Positions 32,837 through 42,881 are shown, numbered from the stretch's first letter. The stretch: DNA of 56,211 nucleotides from Shewanella waksmanii ATCC BAA-643 (GCF_000518805.1 NZ_JAEH01000040.1:1-56211), one strand, 5' to 3'. Numbers and translations are program-made. The notes: generated by a model from the sequence alone, not told the origin.

Positions 32837-33028
32837 TTGACACATTTCCCCCACACAATAGAGTACACCAAGAGCCAGTCCATACTGGCTCGCATCACTA
32901 TCCCACCCCCAAAATAGTAAGCAATCACTTTAGCAACCAGCCAAATATTGGACTTTGGCGTCCCCACAAGCCTATTTGAATTTGTAAGCTACAATGCTAG
33001 GCTAGCCCTTTTGCGCCAAAGGCCCGCT

Positions 33029-33478
33029 ATGTTGTTCTCATCAAAATTAACTTGGGCTAATCGCCAACACACTAACTTAGCCACACCACTGGCATGGTCA
33101 CGGCAACATCAGATTAGTTTGCAATCAGGTCAGATACTTGAGTGTTCGAGTGCAGCCGCTTTTAATGGCGATGCAGATAAAGCTAACCCAGAGGAGTTAT
33201 TACTTGCTGCAGTCAGCAGTTGCCATATGTTGAGCTTGCTGACCATTGCAGAGAAAAAGCGCTGGCATGTTACTGCATACCAAGACTATGCCCAAGCGAT
33301 ACTTAGTCGCAATGCTCACGGTTTGCAGTATATTAGCGAGATCACTTTAGCCCCTAAAATTAGCTTTGCAGCTAGCTCTCCAACAAGTGACCAGTTGGAA
33401 AAAGCCCATCAATTAGCACATCAACATTGTTTTATTGCCAATAGCATTAAAGCTAAGGTGATCATTAATCTTGATTAA
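33029..33478 (+). CDS. OsmC-family peroxidase-like protein (intact paralogue)
   Basis: This protein of about 149 residues has an OsmC fold and both redox cysteines: ANPEELLLAAVSSCHMLSLL and HQLAHQHCFIANSI, the same segments as in the broken gene at 29851, so the two are paralogues of one subfamily. Family members reduce organic hydroperoxides with lipoamide- or thiol-type donors. The ATG at 33029 has AAAGG upstream; the frame is open further up to 32948, but that start would add 27 residues with no family match. It probably takes over the role of the lost copy. Confidence 0.85.
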   Translation: MLFSSKLTWANRQHTNLATPLAWSRQHQISLQSGQILECSSAAAFNGDADKANPEELLLAAVSSCHMLSLLTIAEKKRWHVTAYQDYAQAILSRNAHGLQYISEITLAPKISFAASSPTSDQLEKAHQLAHQHCFIANSIKAKVIINLD

Positions 33479-33495
33479 TGGCCAAAGAAGCCGTA

Positions 33496-34530
33496 CTACT
33501 CATCTCGCCATCGCTCCATCACTTCGACCACTTGTGGTAAGCATTGATTGACAAACGCCTCTGCTAGTTGAGGGTCAAAATGGCCACCAGCTTCAGTTTT
33601 TATTAACTCTACCGCTTCTTCAACACTCCAGGCTCGCTTGTAGGGGCGGTTACTGGTTAGGGCGTCAAATACATCGGCGACCGCTACAATACGGCCCTCT
33701 AAAGGAATGTCGTTACCCGCCAAACCGTTAGGGTACCCAGAGCCATCCCATTTCTCGTGATGAGTTAACGCCACAACCTTAGCAACCCGCAGCAATTCAG
33801 ACTGATCATCGCCGAGAATCTCCGCACCAATCGCAGCATGGGTTTTCATCACTTGCCACTCATCGTTATCAAGTTTGCCGGGCTTTTGTAATATCGCATC
33901 CGGAATGCCTATTTTGCCCACATCATGCATAGGGGCTGCGGCTTTTAGCAATCTGGCATCGGTTTCATCCATGCCGACAGCCAGCGCTAGCAAATAGGTA
34001 TAATGGCTCATTCGAATAACATGCAAGCCGGTTTCATTGTCTTTGTATTCAGCAGCTCGGCCTAGTCTCTGAATCACCTTTTTTTGATTGTTAGCCAAAT
34101 CAGCTGTCGCTTCGCGAACTTTTCTATCTAACTCGCGGTTTTGATTGTAAAGCGCCAAATGCGTACTGACCCTAGACTTAACAATAGGTGGGCTGATAGG
34201 TTTAGTAATGTAGTCAACTGCACCTAATGACAATCCGTGCAGCTCATCTTCTTGGGCTATTTTGGCTGTCACAAAAATAATCGGAATGTGCTTTGTCAGC
34301 GGATCAGCTTTTAGCTGTCTACATACCTCGTAACCATCAATACCAGGCATCATGACATCCAATAAGATCAAATCTGGCGGGCTGGCTAGACGGGCAATTT
34401 TTAAGGCTATCTCACCGTTTTTTGCCGCTTTAACATGGTAATCCTGCTTTAATATTCCCACCATGACATCAATATTTTCAGGGGTGTCATCAACCACTAA
34501 AATGGTCTCTCTCTCTAAAGCTTTGTCCAT
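33496..34530 (-). CDS. response regulator with HD-GYP domain (c-di-GMP phosphodiesterase)
   Basis: The protein has about 344 residues: REC domain (about 8-125, Asp in LILLDVMMPGIDG), a coiled linker, and an HD-GYP domain (about 150-335). Catalytic features are visible: HVIRMSHYT, MHDVGKIGIPD, HAAIGAEIL, THHEKWDGSGYPNGLAG and ADVFDALTS. It should hydrolyse c-di-GMP upon phosphorylation. ATG 34530 has AGGGG upstream and is preferred to 34557. It overlaps the end region of the hybrid kinase gene, which stops at 34544, so the start is 14 bases after that stop: one operon with a kinase that can feed phosphate through its HPt domain. Confidence 0.92.
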   Translation of the reverse strand: MDKALERETILVVDDTPENIDVMVGILKQDYHVKAAKNGEIALKIARLASPPDLILLDVMMPGIDGYEVCRQLKADPLTKHIPIIFVTAKIAQEDELHGLSLGAVDYITKPISPPIVKSRVSTHLALYNQNRELDRKVREATADLANNQKKVIQRLGRAAEYKDNETGLHVIRMSHYTYLLALAVGMDETDARLLKAAAPMHDVGKIGIPDAILQKPGKLDNDEWQVMKTHAAIGAEILGDDQSELLRVAKVVALTHHEKWDGSGYPNGLAGNDIPLEGRIVAVADVFDALTSNRPYKRAWSVEEAVELIKTEAGGHFDPQLAEAFVNQCLPQVVEVMERWRDE

Positions 34531-34543
34531 ATACGCTTTCCCC

Positions 34544-37500
34544 TTATTGTTTATCAATGGCCGCTTGCAACTGGGCGACTATCTCTATTGCTTGATCATA
34601 CTCATAGTCATCTGTCGCACTGCAAAGCTGTTTAAATAACTGTGCAGTCGCTCCTTGCCCTAAAAACGCTAAGTCAGTTAAAATATAGTCATTAATTTCT
34701 GCATCGTAGTTCTCTAGCATAGACAACAACTTAGCTAACATGGCTTGACTTTCATCACTGGAAACACTCATCGTGGGCTGCTCGTTTTGTTGCACGCTAA
34801 GCTCAAGAAAAGTGGCGATTTCTTGTTGTACCAGCAATAACTCAGCCAACACCTGTGGCAAATTCTCATCACCCAATGACGGCGCCTCAGCTTCAAGTTT
34901 AGCAGCCAAATCAGCTAAATTTTGTGCACCGATGTTGCCAGCAATCCCTTTTAAGGTATGAGCAACTCTCTCACAGGTTGTAGCATCTTTTTTACCAATC
35001 GCGTCGACATACTGCTGTTCAAAAATTTCGGTGGTCGTATTAAATCGGGCCATTATTTTTAGATACAACCAGACATCGTGACCGGTACGAGCAAACCCAG
35101 CTTGGTGATCGATATGAGTAAAGTCAAACGCTGGCAACTGCATTGCAGGCCGAGTTGGCCCGGCCCCTTCAACGCTGGCTGGGTTAGCAGGCGTAATCCA
35201 CTTGGCCATGGCCACAAACATGTTATCAACGTTAATTGGCTTAGCGATGTGATCGTTCATACCCGAACTAATGGCTTTTTCGCGATCGCCAGCCATCGCA
35301 TTGGCCGTCATCGCTAATATGGGTAAATCGGCAAATTGAGGCTGCTTTCTAATTGCTGCAGTAGCGGTGTACCCATCCATCACTGGCATTTGGCAATCCA
35401 TTAGCACGCCGTCAAACTGCTGCTTATCAAGCCACGCTAATGCCTGCTCGCCATGCTCTGCAATGGTGACTTTAATGGCATGTTTTTCGAGTAAATCCTG
35501 AATTAATTCTTGATTGAGGTCGTTATCTTCGACTACCAATATCTGACTGCCGGCTAATGACACAATCGCTCGTTCGGTGATCTCTTTCTTATCCGCCCGA
35601 CGAGATTGACTGCTCACTTCCGCGCCTAATGCTTGCATAATGCTATTGAGCAAATTTGATGAGGTGACTGGCTTGGTCAAAATCTGACTCACCTGCATAT
35701 CTTTCGCGGCAACAACAAGCTCCTCTTTACCAAAGGCTGTCACCATGATGACTTCATTATCATAGCCTTGCTCACGCAGGGCCATTAAGGTTTCAATGCC
35801 GTCAAACACCGGCATTTTCCAATCCAGTAGCGTGACATCAAAGTCTTGCTCAGCGGCAAGTTGCAATGCCTCATGGCCACTTTTCGCCACCTGATAATTG
35901 ATGCTAAAGCTCTCTAACATGTTGGCAAATATCTGCCGTGCACTGCTGTTGTCATCAACAATGAGCACCTTGACTTCATCAATATTGATTGGCAATCGTT
36001 GCATTGCCGGCTCTTTGTTTACCTCGGCTTTATCGACCGCAGCAAAGGTTAAATCAAAGTAGAAGCGGCTACCTTTGCCAAATTCGCTACTAAAGGCGAT
36101 TTCGCCTCCCATCAACTCTACCAAATTCTTACAGATCACCAGTCCAAGTCCGGTACCGCCATGTTTACGGGTAACAGAGCTATCAGCTTGCGAAAATGCC
36201 TTAAATAGACGACTACTTTGCTCGGCATTCATACCAATGCCTGTGTCAGTCACAGAAAAAGCTAACGTCGCATTGTCACTACTCACACTAGTGGCACTGA
36301 CCTGAATCACCACTTCGCCTTGCTCGGTAAACTTGATGGCATTATTAACTAAATTGGTGAGGACTTGGCCAAGCCTTAATGGATCGCCAATCAATAAGCT
36401 GGGGGTATTGGCTTCAATATCAAATAGCAGCTCTAGGCCTTTATCTTCCGCTTTAAAACCGACTAAGTTAGAGACACCTTCGAGCACATCTTCGAGCTTA
36501 AACACAATGTGTTCAACATCGAGCTTACCCGCTTCAATTTTAGAAAAATCAAGGATGTCGTTGATGATCCCCAGCAGTGATTCGGCTGAGCGGTTGACCT
36601 TGGTAATGTAATTACGCTGCTTAGGATCAAGCTCAGTATCTAACGCGAGGTGAGACATACCAATAATGGCGTTCATTGGTGTGCGGATTTCATGACTCAT
36701 ATTGGCCAAGAACTCGCTTTTTGCCTTATTGGCACTATCGGCCTTTAATCTTGCTTGCTCTAACTCTTGCTCTAACTGTTTAGATGCATCAATATTGACG
36801 TGAATACCACTGATCCGCAGTGGTCGATTAAACTCATCCCTTTCAAATACTTGGCCGACGTTAAGAATCCACTCATAATGACCCGCTTTATGTTTTAAGC
36901 GCAGTTCATGCCGATAGATTGCTGAGCGCTGCTCAATATGCTCTTCCATCGCTTGGATATGCTGTTCTAAGTCATCAGGGTGAATTAGCGATAACCAGGT
37001 TTTATCCGACGCTTTAAGCTCTGACCATTTCGCATCACTGACACACAAGTCAGTCATATCATAACCTAACATTTGTGCATAAATATGATTAATGACGGTT
37101 TTATCTTCTTGTGGGAATGTATCCCACATACCAAGTTGCGCGCTGGTAGAGGCAACTTCTAAGCGCTCTTCTGATTCATGTAAGCGCAACTCAGCCTGTT
37201 TTTGCTCGGTAATATCGAACAAGCTGCCATCGATATAATCGGGTCCACCATCAGTCGACCTAGAAAATTGTGCCTTAAGCTGACCGTACCTAAATTCGCC
37301 TTTGGCATTATAAAATCCCATATCGAGTGAAAATGGGATACCTTGTTGTTGCCCTTTCTCCATCTCTCTCGACAGTTCAGCAACATAGCGTTCATCGACA
37401 ATTTCTAGCAAGCGAGCTTTAGGTGGACTGCACAAGAAATCTTCTTTGGCATAACCGGTAATACTTTCAATGGTGGAGCTGGCATATAGCATTTTCGAGT

Positions 37501-39256
37501 TACGCCAATTCTCTTTGAGTAAAAAGCGAAACACCGCCCCTTGAATATTATTAGCCATCGACTCGAACTGATCTTGATTATTCTTTAACTGCTGGCGAAC
37601 TTTCTCTCTTTGGGTTACATCTAGCAGCGAAATACGGTGCTCCTCAACCTTGTCTGACTCATCGGTTTTAGTCACCACATTAAGCGATGCAACAACCACT
37701 TCGCCACTGGGCTGTTCAATTTCAACTCGCACATCAGTACAAGGCTCACCCCGCATGATACGGGCAATCAGCTGTTGACGTTGTTCAATTCGTTGATGAT
37801 TTTCTTGACTAAAAGTGAATACATCAGAGAGTGTCAGCCCGCTAAATTCATTGCGATCTTTACCCACCAAACTCGCAAAAGCCAAGTTGTGTTTAGCGAT
37901 CTGTCCATTGGGCTCAACAGAAGCGTAGGCCACAGGTGAATTCTCATATAAATCCCACAACCTTTCTTCACGCTCTTGCAGCTCTGTAGTGCGCAACTTT
38001 ACTCGGCTTTCCAGCTCGCTATTGACCTCAATCAACTGATTGTGCACTTGTCGTGCTAACCATAGCGATGCTGATAGAATCAGCGCTATCAGCACCATCA
38101 CGCCCACAATGACCCCATACACTATCTTTTTAAGGTCATCGTAATTACTGCGGGCCTCTTTGAGCGACATTTCGGCAATAATCCCGAAACCGTAGCGGTC
38201 ACTCCAACGCCAAGCACCGATAACTTCTACACCACGAAAATCTATATAACCTTCAAAATCATAACCCCGTTGATGCTGACTAACTTGTGCCGCACTTTTC
38301 GTTAGCGGCCCTAAGGTTTGCTGATCTTCTGGGTTAGCCGCCGACAACTCTCGACTAGGCTCAGATATGGTTAAATTAAGTACACTGGTTTCATTTACGT
38401 CCAGTAAACCCAGTTCATATAGTTCACTGGCAAACCGACTTTCAGATAGGATCTTGCCTTGCTCATTAACAAAGTAAGAATCACCGGTATCCCCCACATG
38501 GCTGCGACGGGTCAATAGTGCAAACTCTTTAAATGGATTGATACGCAAGATAAGTAACGCAGGAGTGTGGCCACCGCGCATCTCAATCGGACTGATAACG
38601 AACATGGTGGGCGTTCCTGCCTCCTCCATGCCATCAACTGAAGGCAAACGCACTTCGGACGGAATTGGCGGCGTTAATACCACCTCCCCCGCAAACGCGC
38701 GCGCAACTAAACTTGGAAAATAACGGTAAACAATACTCTGTGCACCGAGCGGTTCGTCTCGCAGCGAGGCGATATTGACACCATCTGGGGTAATAATAGA
38801 AAAGCCAAGAGAGCCAAATGGCTCGCTATAGCGGGCATAAGCCGATCTCGCCCACTCAACATGAGAGCTTTGCAACAAAGATTCTTTATCTTTTGGCAGC
38901 TTAATCATATCTTCAACATGATCATGCAATAGTGGGTTGATAGCCACACTGAGGACTCTATCTTCCCAGCCTTCAGCCCAAGCTTTAACCGCCGCATCCG
39001 CCGTATCAACAATGCCAATAAGCGACTCGCCACTTTTCTCTCGCTCGTGCCGGTCTGCTTCAGAAAGACCGATCTCGGCCAATGTAAAAATAATGGCCAC
39101 GAAGATCACTAAACCTAAAGCCGTTATCTTTGAGTAACGCGACAATTGATAGAGCTGTTGATTACCGCGAAAAAGTAGCTGACGCAGCCGAGCAAACACC
39201 AAAACTAATGCGACAACTAACACACCTAAAATTATCAATAACAAGGTTTTTTCCAT
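34544..39256 (-). CDS. large hybrid histidine kinase (Cache, PAS, HisKA, two REC, HPt)
   Basis: The 1570-residue protein has two N-terminal helices around residue 45, a periplasmic Cache-like sensor (about 70-365), a third helix near 385-405, a coiled linker, three PAS domains (from about 430), HisKA with H near residue 855 (NMSHEIRTPMNAIIG), HATPase_c, REC1 near 1095 (VLIVDDN, LLDWKMPVFDG), REC2 near 1237 (ILVVEDN, MDCQMPVMDG) and an HPt domain with H near 1432 (VAHTLKGIAGN). This is a full phosphorelay in one chain. AAAGG lies nine bases before the start. The downstream HD-GYP protein is the likely output. The signal is not readable. Confidence 0.92.
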   Translation of the reverse strand: MEKTLLLIILGVLVVALVLVFARLRQLLFRGNQQLYQLSRYSKITALGLVIFVAIIFTLAEIGLSEADRHEREKSGESLIGIVDTADAAVKAWAEGWEDRVLSVAINPLLHDHVEDMIKLPKDKESLLQSSHVEWARSAYARYSEPFGSLGFSIITPDGVNIASLRDEPLGAQSIVYRYFPSLVARAFAGEVVLTPPIPSEVRLPSVDGMEEAGTPTMFVISPIEMRGGHTPALLILRINPFKEFALLTRRSHVGDTGDSYFVNEQGKILSESRFASELYELGLLDVNETSVLNLTISEPSRELSAANPEDQQTLGPLTKSAAQVSQHQRGYDFEGYIDFRGVEVIGAWRWSDRYGFGIIAEMSLKEARSNYDDLKKIVYGVIVGVMVLIALILSASLWLARQVHNQLIEVNSELESRVKLRTTELQEREERLWDLYENSPVAYASVEPNGQIAKHNLAFASLVGKDRNEFSGLTLSDVFTFSQENHQRIEQRQQLIARIMRGEPCTDVRVEIEQPSGEVVVASLNVVTKTDESDKVEEHRISLLDVTQREKVRQQLKNNQDQFESMANNIQGAVFRFLLKENWRNSKMLYASSTIESITGYAKEDFLCSPPKARLLEIVDERYVAELSREMEKGQQQGIPFSLDMGFYNAKGEFRYGQLKAQFSRSTDGGPDYIDGSLFDITEQKQAELRLHESEERLEVASTSAQLGMWDTFPQEDKTVINHIYAQMLGYDMTDLCVSDAKWSELKASDKTWLSLIHPDDLEQHIQAMEEHIEQRSAIYRHELRLKHKAGHYEWILNVGQVFERDEFNRPLRISGIHVNIDASKQLEQELEQARLKADSANKAKSEFLANMSHEIRTPMNAIIGMSHLALDTELDPKQRNYITKVNRSAESLLGIINDILDFSKIEAGKLDVEHIVFKLEDVLEGVSNLVGFKAEDKGLELLFDIEANTPSLLIGDPLRLGQVLTNLVNNAIKFTEQGEVVIQVSATSVSSDNATLAFSVTDTGIGMNAEQSSRLFKAFSQADSSVTRKHGGTGLGLVICKNLVELMGGEIAFSSEFGKGSRFYFDLTFAAVDKAEVNKEPAMQRLPINIDEVKVLIVDDNSSARQIFANMLESFSINYQVAKSGHEALQLAAEQDFDVTLLDWKMPVFDGIETLMALREQGYDNEVIMVTAFGKEELVVAAKDMQVSQILTKPVTSSNLLNSIMQALGAEVSSQSRRADKKEITERAIVSLAGSQILVVEDNDLNQELIQDLLEKHAIKVTIAEHGEQALAWLDKQQFDGVLMDCQMPVMDGYTATAAIRKQPQFADLPILAMTANAMAGDREKAISSGMNDHIAKPINVDNMFVAMAKWITPANPASVEGAGPTRPAMQLPAFDFTHIDHQAGFARTGHDVWLYLKIMARFNTTTEIFEQQYVDAIGKKDATTCERVAHTLKGIAGNIGAQNLADLAAKLEAEAPSLGDENLPQVLAELLLVQQEIATFLELSVQQNEQPTMSVSSDESQAMLAKLLSMLENYDAEINDYILTDLAFLGQGATAQLFKQLCSATDDYEYDQAIEIVAQLQAAIDKQ

Positions 39257-39302
39257 GTCGCATTACCTTTATCTAGCTAGTATGTGTATATGACAAAATC
39301 AC

Positions 39303-40823
39303 TTATTCAAATGTCACTGTGACGTTAGTTAGGTTCTTTTCATCATTGACTTGCATATCTATATCGAGCCCCTGCACTTCGGCTAACAGCTTAGCCGAAT
39401 AGGTACCTAGGCCCGCACCTGTCGCCGTATGAGTCGTCACCCCTTTGTCCCAAAAGCGGTTGCGAATTGTTGAGTCTACGGCACCAATATTTTGAACCCT
39501 CACCGCCAATGGCGTAGTTAAACTCAAGGTAATCGATACCCGAGTTTTATCGGGTGCCGCCTCACAAGCGTTCTTAATCAGGTTAAAAAACAGTGAGTAA
39601 CATAAAATGGGGTCAGCATTGACCGTAAAGGGATGCTCAGGTTCTTCCTCAAATGGTTCAAGGAAAATCACCTGATTTTTCTCTGCAAAGGTTTTTTGCA
39701 TCAAGGTGACGATACGTTTGAGGGTGTCATGTATCGAAAATGCCTGCGGCTGATGCACAAAACGGCCCGTTTCAATTTTTATCAGCTCGCTCGACAAAGT
39801 CACCATATAAGATAGCTGCTGAGTCAAGTTATCGAGTTGCTCTAAATTGTACTTGCTCTCTTTTGGAGTTAGATGCTCATTGTGCATCGTCTTTACCGTG
39901 GCGATTAGCGCACCAATTGGGCCTTTCAAATCATTATTGAGGATCGTCTCTACGCTTTCTTGCAGTCGTTGTTTCTCTTTTAAGTCATCATAGTCAGCTT
40001 GCAGGCTTTTATGACGCGCCATGTAACGCATCAGATTGGCGATGCGTAACTTTAAAAGTTCTGGTTGTATAGGTTTCGTGACGTAATCGACTGCGCCACC
40101 CTTTAAGCCCTGCAGGTTACTTTCCATATCCGTCAGTGCGGTAATGAAAATCACTGGAATATGCTGTGACTGCGGATGTGCGCGCATTTTCTCAATCACT
40201 TCAAAGCCACTTAACCCTGGCATCATCACATCTAGCAGAACCAAGTCAGGCGGCATATCGCCCTGGACTATCGCCAGTGCTTTCTCACCGGATTTTACGA
40301 GTTTGACGTCATAATCTTGTTTCAATAATCCACCAATCAAGGTTAGATTATCACTGCTATCATCGACCACTAATACCGACTGACGAGCTTTTTTACTATT
40401 GGTCTCATTATCTTTTGCTGCAGCCAGTCTATCGGTCAGACGGCCACCTTTTAGGGCAGAAGTCACCCGCTGCCTTAGCATCCCCACTGTGAACGGCTTG
40501 ATCATTAAGTCAGTCACGCCGGCTTTAATCGCCATGACCATCTGTTCACGCTCTGCATCCGCAGGGGTCATGATAAACGGGATATGCTTTAATTTCGGGT
40601 TGCTGCGGATTGCCTTAAGTAGCTCTAGGCCATCCATTTTCGGCATTTCCCAATCGGAAATAATTAAATCTACCTGACGTTCGCGCAGATAAGCCAGTGC
40701 CTGCATACCATTGTCGGCTTGCTTAACATTACCTACCCCAAATCGGCGCAGTTGATCTGAGGTGATGCGGCGGATCACATCCATATCGTCGACAAGCAGC
40801 ACTGTGTACTTATTTAGATCCAT
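39303..40823 (-). CDS. double-REC protein with histidine-kinase-like ATPase, degenerate H-box
   Basis: The 506-residue protein has REC1 (residues about 5-125, Asp in LIISDWEMPKMDG), REC2 (about 145-265, LVLLDVMMPGLSG), a coiled coil, then a dimerisation helix whose usual H-D-L-K-x-P reads N-D-L-K-G-P (near residue 301), so the phospho-acceptor His is an Asn. The ATPase domain has the N box (NLIKNACEAAP), an F box (FWDKGVTTH) and G box (GAGLGTYSAK). It may bind ATP without autophosphorylation. ATG 40823 follows AAAGG; the GTG at 40838 is unlikely. It sits upstream of the hybrid kinase, 47 bases away, in the same run. Confidence 0.88.
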   Translation of the reverse strand: MDLNKYTVLLVDDMDVIRRITSDQLRRFGVGNVKQADNGMQALAYLRERQVDLIISDWEMPKMDGLELLKAIRSNPKLKHIPFIMTPADAEREQMVMAIKAGVTDLMIKPFTVGMLRQRVTSALKGGRLTDRLAAAKDNETNSKKARQSVLVVDDSSDNLTLIGGLLKQDYDVKLVKSGEKALAIVQGDMPPDLVLLDVMMPGLSGFEVIEKMRAHPQSQHIPVIFITALTDMESNLQGLKGGAVDYVTKPIQPELLKLRIANLMRYMARHKSLQADYDDLKEKQRLQESVETILNNDLKGPIGALIATVKTMHNEHLTPKESKYNLEQLDNLTQQLSYMVTLSSELIKIETGRFVHQPQAFSIHDTLKRIVTLMQKTFAEKNQVIFLEPFEEEPEHPFTVNADPILCYSLFFNLIKNACEAAPDKTRVSITLSLTTPLAVRVQNIGAVDSTIRNRFWDKGVTTHTATGAGLGTYSAKLLAEVQGLDIDMQVNDEKNLTNVTVTFE

Positions 40824-40871
40824 CGCAACACCTTTCACTTACATCACTTAAAGAACGCTTATTAACAATAT

Positions 40872-41969
40872 CTATTCTGCAGGTATCTCTATGTCATCGC
40901 CGTTTTCGGCAACGGTATCAATCCATGCAATAAACAACTTATAGCCAAGCGCTAGCACTACGGCACCAACAAATAAGCCGACAATTCCAGACATCATCAT
41001 GCCGCCTAGTGCACCAAGTAGAATGACCAACATTGGAATATCCACGCCTCTGCCCATCAGCAAAGGCTTTAATACTGCATCACTCGCGCTTACCAATATG
41101 CCCCATACCATGAAGATCACCGCTACCGTTGAAGATTCAACAGAGAACACGTATGCCATCAGCGGCCCAAGAATTAAAATAGGCGGTAATTGTATAATGG
41201 CTAAAATAAGTACCGCTAACATCCAGATACCGGTACCAGGGATCCCCACAACAGCCATACCAACACCTGCCAGTACCGACTGGATCACTGCAACCCCTAT
41301 TACCCCTTGCACAACACTGCGAACCGTCGCCACACCCAAAGAGGTAAACCCTTCACCTCGACCAGGCGCTAAACGATTGGCTATTTTATGAAACACTTCT
41401 GTCGCGCCTTGGCTATTTTTCATAAACACGCCAGCGATAATAATAGAGATAACAAACTGCAAAACGGTGAAACCTAGGCTTCCAAGCGCCGATGCCGCTT
41501 TGCCTCCATACTGCTTGATTTGAGGCGCGTAAGTTTTAATCACCCCTTCAAGGTTAGATGAGGCCTTGCTCCATATTTGGTGTAATGACTCTCCCACCAA
41601 AGGTAGCTCTGCAACGGCGTCTTTTGGTGGTGGGATCACTAAAGTTCCCTCTTGAATTTCACCGATAAACTCTTGAGTTCCGCTAAAAAGCGCACCAGAG
41701 AACATAAATGTGGGCACCAACAGCGCTGCGAGAGCAATAATCGTCACCAATGCGCTAGCGCGTCCAGCCGTCATTTTCATACTGCTGCTGACCTTCATCA
41801 CTAATGGATACAAGGCAATAGCGATGATCCCGCCCCACACGATTGGCATAATAAAAGGACGAACAATTTGAAAGCACCAAATCAATACGACGAATAGCAA
41901 ACCTATCTTAATAGCTGCATCCATCGCATCGTGGCTAAATGTCGATGTTTTCTGCGGGCGGGGTTCCAT
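40872..41969 (-). CDS. AI-2E/PerM-family membrane transporter
   Basis: The 365-residue protein has about seven to eight helices in the PerM arrangement: two helix pairs at the N-terminus (MDAAIKIGLLFVVLIW, VRPFIMPIVWGGIIAIALYPL), a long loop, then a hydrophobic C-terminal half with the GRGVDIPMLVILLGALGGMM motif. Some family members export AI-2, others move cations or are unknown. The tail ends in charged residues. AGGAGT lies just before the ATG. It lies 34 bases upstream of the double-REC gene but is probably not functionally tied to it. Confidence 0.88.
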   Translation of the reverse strand: MEPRPQKTSTFSHDAMDAAIKIGLLFVVLIWCFQIVRPFIMPIVWGGIIAIALYPLVMKVSSSMKMTAGRASALVTIIALAALLVPTFMFSGALFSGTQEFIGEIQEGTLVIPPPKDAVAELPLVGESLHQIWSKASSNLEGVIKTYAPQIKQYGGKAASALGSLGFTVLQFVISIIIAGVFMKNSQGATEVFHKIANRLAPGRGEGFTSLGVATVRSVVQGVIGVAVIQSVLAGVGMAVVGIPGTGIWMLAVLILAIIQLPPILILGPLMAYVFSVESSTVAVIFMVWGILVSASDAVLKPLLMGRGVDIPMLVILLGALGGMMMSGIVGLFVGAVVLALGYKLFIAWIDTVAENGDDIEIPAE

Positions 41970-42104
41970 ATTTCACTCCTGAAATAAGTTAATTTGGTTG
42001 TTTTAAAAACAATAACTCCAAGCTATAGCATACTTAGCTTGTTATCAAGCTGTTATACCCTGTTATTGTTGCGTTTTTTAAATCTAATTACCGAGAACAA
42101 TAGG

Positions 42105-42136
42105 CAAAAAAATAGCGCTTCTAGAAGCGCTATTTG
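42105..42136 (-). terminator. intrinsic terminator of the SYLF lipoprotein gene
   Basis: AAATAGCGCTTCTAG and its complement form a perfect 26-base palindrome at 42110-42135; on the minus strand it runs into a T7 stretch. It starts 16 bases past the stop codon at 42152. Confidence 0.88.
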
Positions 42137-42151
42137 TGTCACTGAATTCGC

Positions 42152-42730
42152 TTATTTATCATTCTCGATAAAATCTTCGCTAAAATCGGTTTCCCAATAC
42201 TTATAGCCTTGTACTGTTGCCTGAGCAGCAGCTCCCATTAGGTTAACCTGGTAGGTTTTAACCCCAGAAACATCCACTGACTGGTTTGCCGATGCTTGCT
42301 CACCGCTGCCTTCATATTCAGCACTGGCTTCAGCCTGTGCTTGACCTTCATAGCCAGACTCTTTAAAACGCGCCAGCGCAGCTGGATCTTGGAAAGCCTG
42401 AACAAAAGCAACTTTCTTAAAGCCGATACCTGCACCCACACCACCGGTAGCAAAACGGTAATAAGATTGCTTACCGCCTTCATGCAGCACACAAATTCCA
42501 CCACCAGTAGACAGCGCGAACAAATAGCTGTTGCTACCCGTGCACACCACATAACCCACCGAACCTTTCACTGCCGCCGGTGCACCTTTGTGCTCTGAGT
42601 AAATCTCTTGCAAAGCTGCTTGAGTCTCTTGCCTTGCATGTGCTTTTTTGGTCTCTGGAGTATCACCTGTTGCACAGCCAAAAAGCATAGTTGGAACCAA
42701 TAAACTCATCAGTACTTTTGCTAGTTTCAT
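42152..42730 (-). CDS. YSC84/SYLF-type lipoprotein
   Basis: The 192-residue protein has a signal with lipobox (MLFGCATG, Cys at 19) and a SYLF-like core: STGGGICVLHEGGKQSYYRFATGGVGAGIGFKKV, then FVQAFQDPAALARF and an Ala/Gly-rich region near 140-165. SYLF domains bind phosphoinositides or membrane lipids in other organisms. The role in bacteria is unclear. AGGAAA lies six bases before the start, and a Fur-like sequence (42746-42764) lies 16 bases upstream. It is followed by a terminator and stands alone. Confidence 0.78.
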   Translation of the reverse strand: MKLAKVLMSLLVPTMLFGCATGDTPETKKAHARQETQAALQEIYSEHKGAPAAVKGSVGYVVCTGSNSYLFALSTGGGICVLHEGGKQSYYRFATGGVGAGIGFKKVAFVQAFQDPAALARFKESGYEGQAQAEASAEYEGSGEQASANQSVDVSGVKTYQVNLMGAAAQATVQGYKYWETDFSEDFIENDK

Positions 42731-42745
42731 TAAATTTCCTCATTA

Positions 42746-42764
42746 GAAAATGATAATCAGTGTG
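42746..42764 (-). promoter_or_regulatory. candidate Fur box before the SYLF lipoprotein
   Basis: The 19 bases starting GAAAATGATAATCAGTGTG agree at 15 of 19 places with the Fur consensus. The site is close to the start (16 bases), so it would overlap the mRNA leader or a very short promoter. Confidence 0.35.
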
Positions 42765-42881
42765 TTGTTTCAATGTTGACGATTATATCGCCAATTCAAA
42801 TATAAACTTACCATTTTGCGCCAACCGTAATCGCTAATATCTACCGTTTTAATTCTGCGCACTATAAGTGTAGAAGCTATT

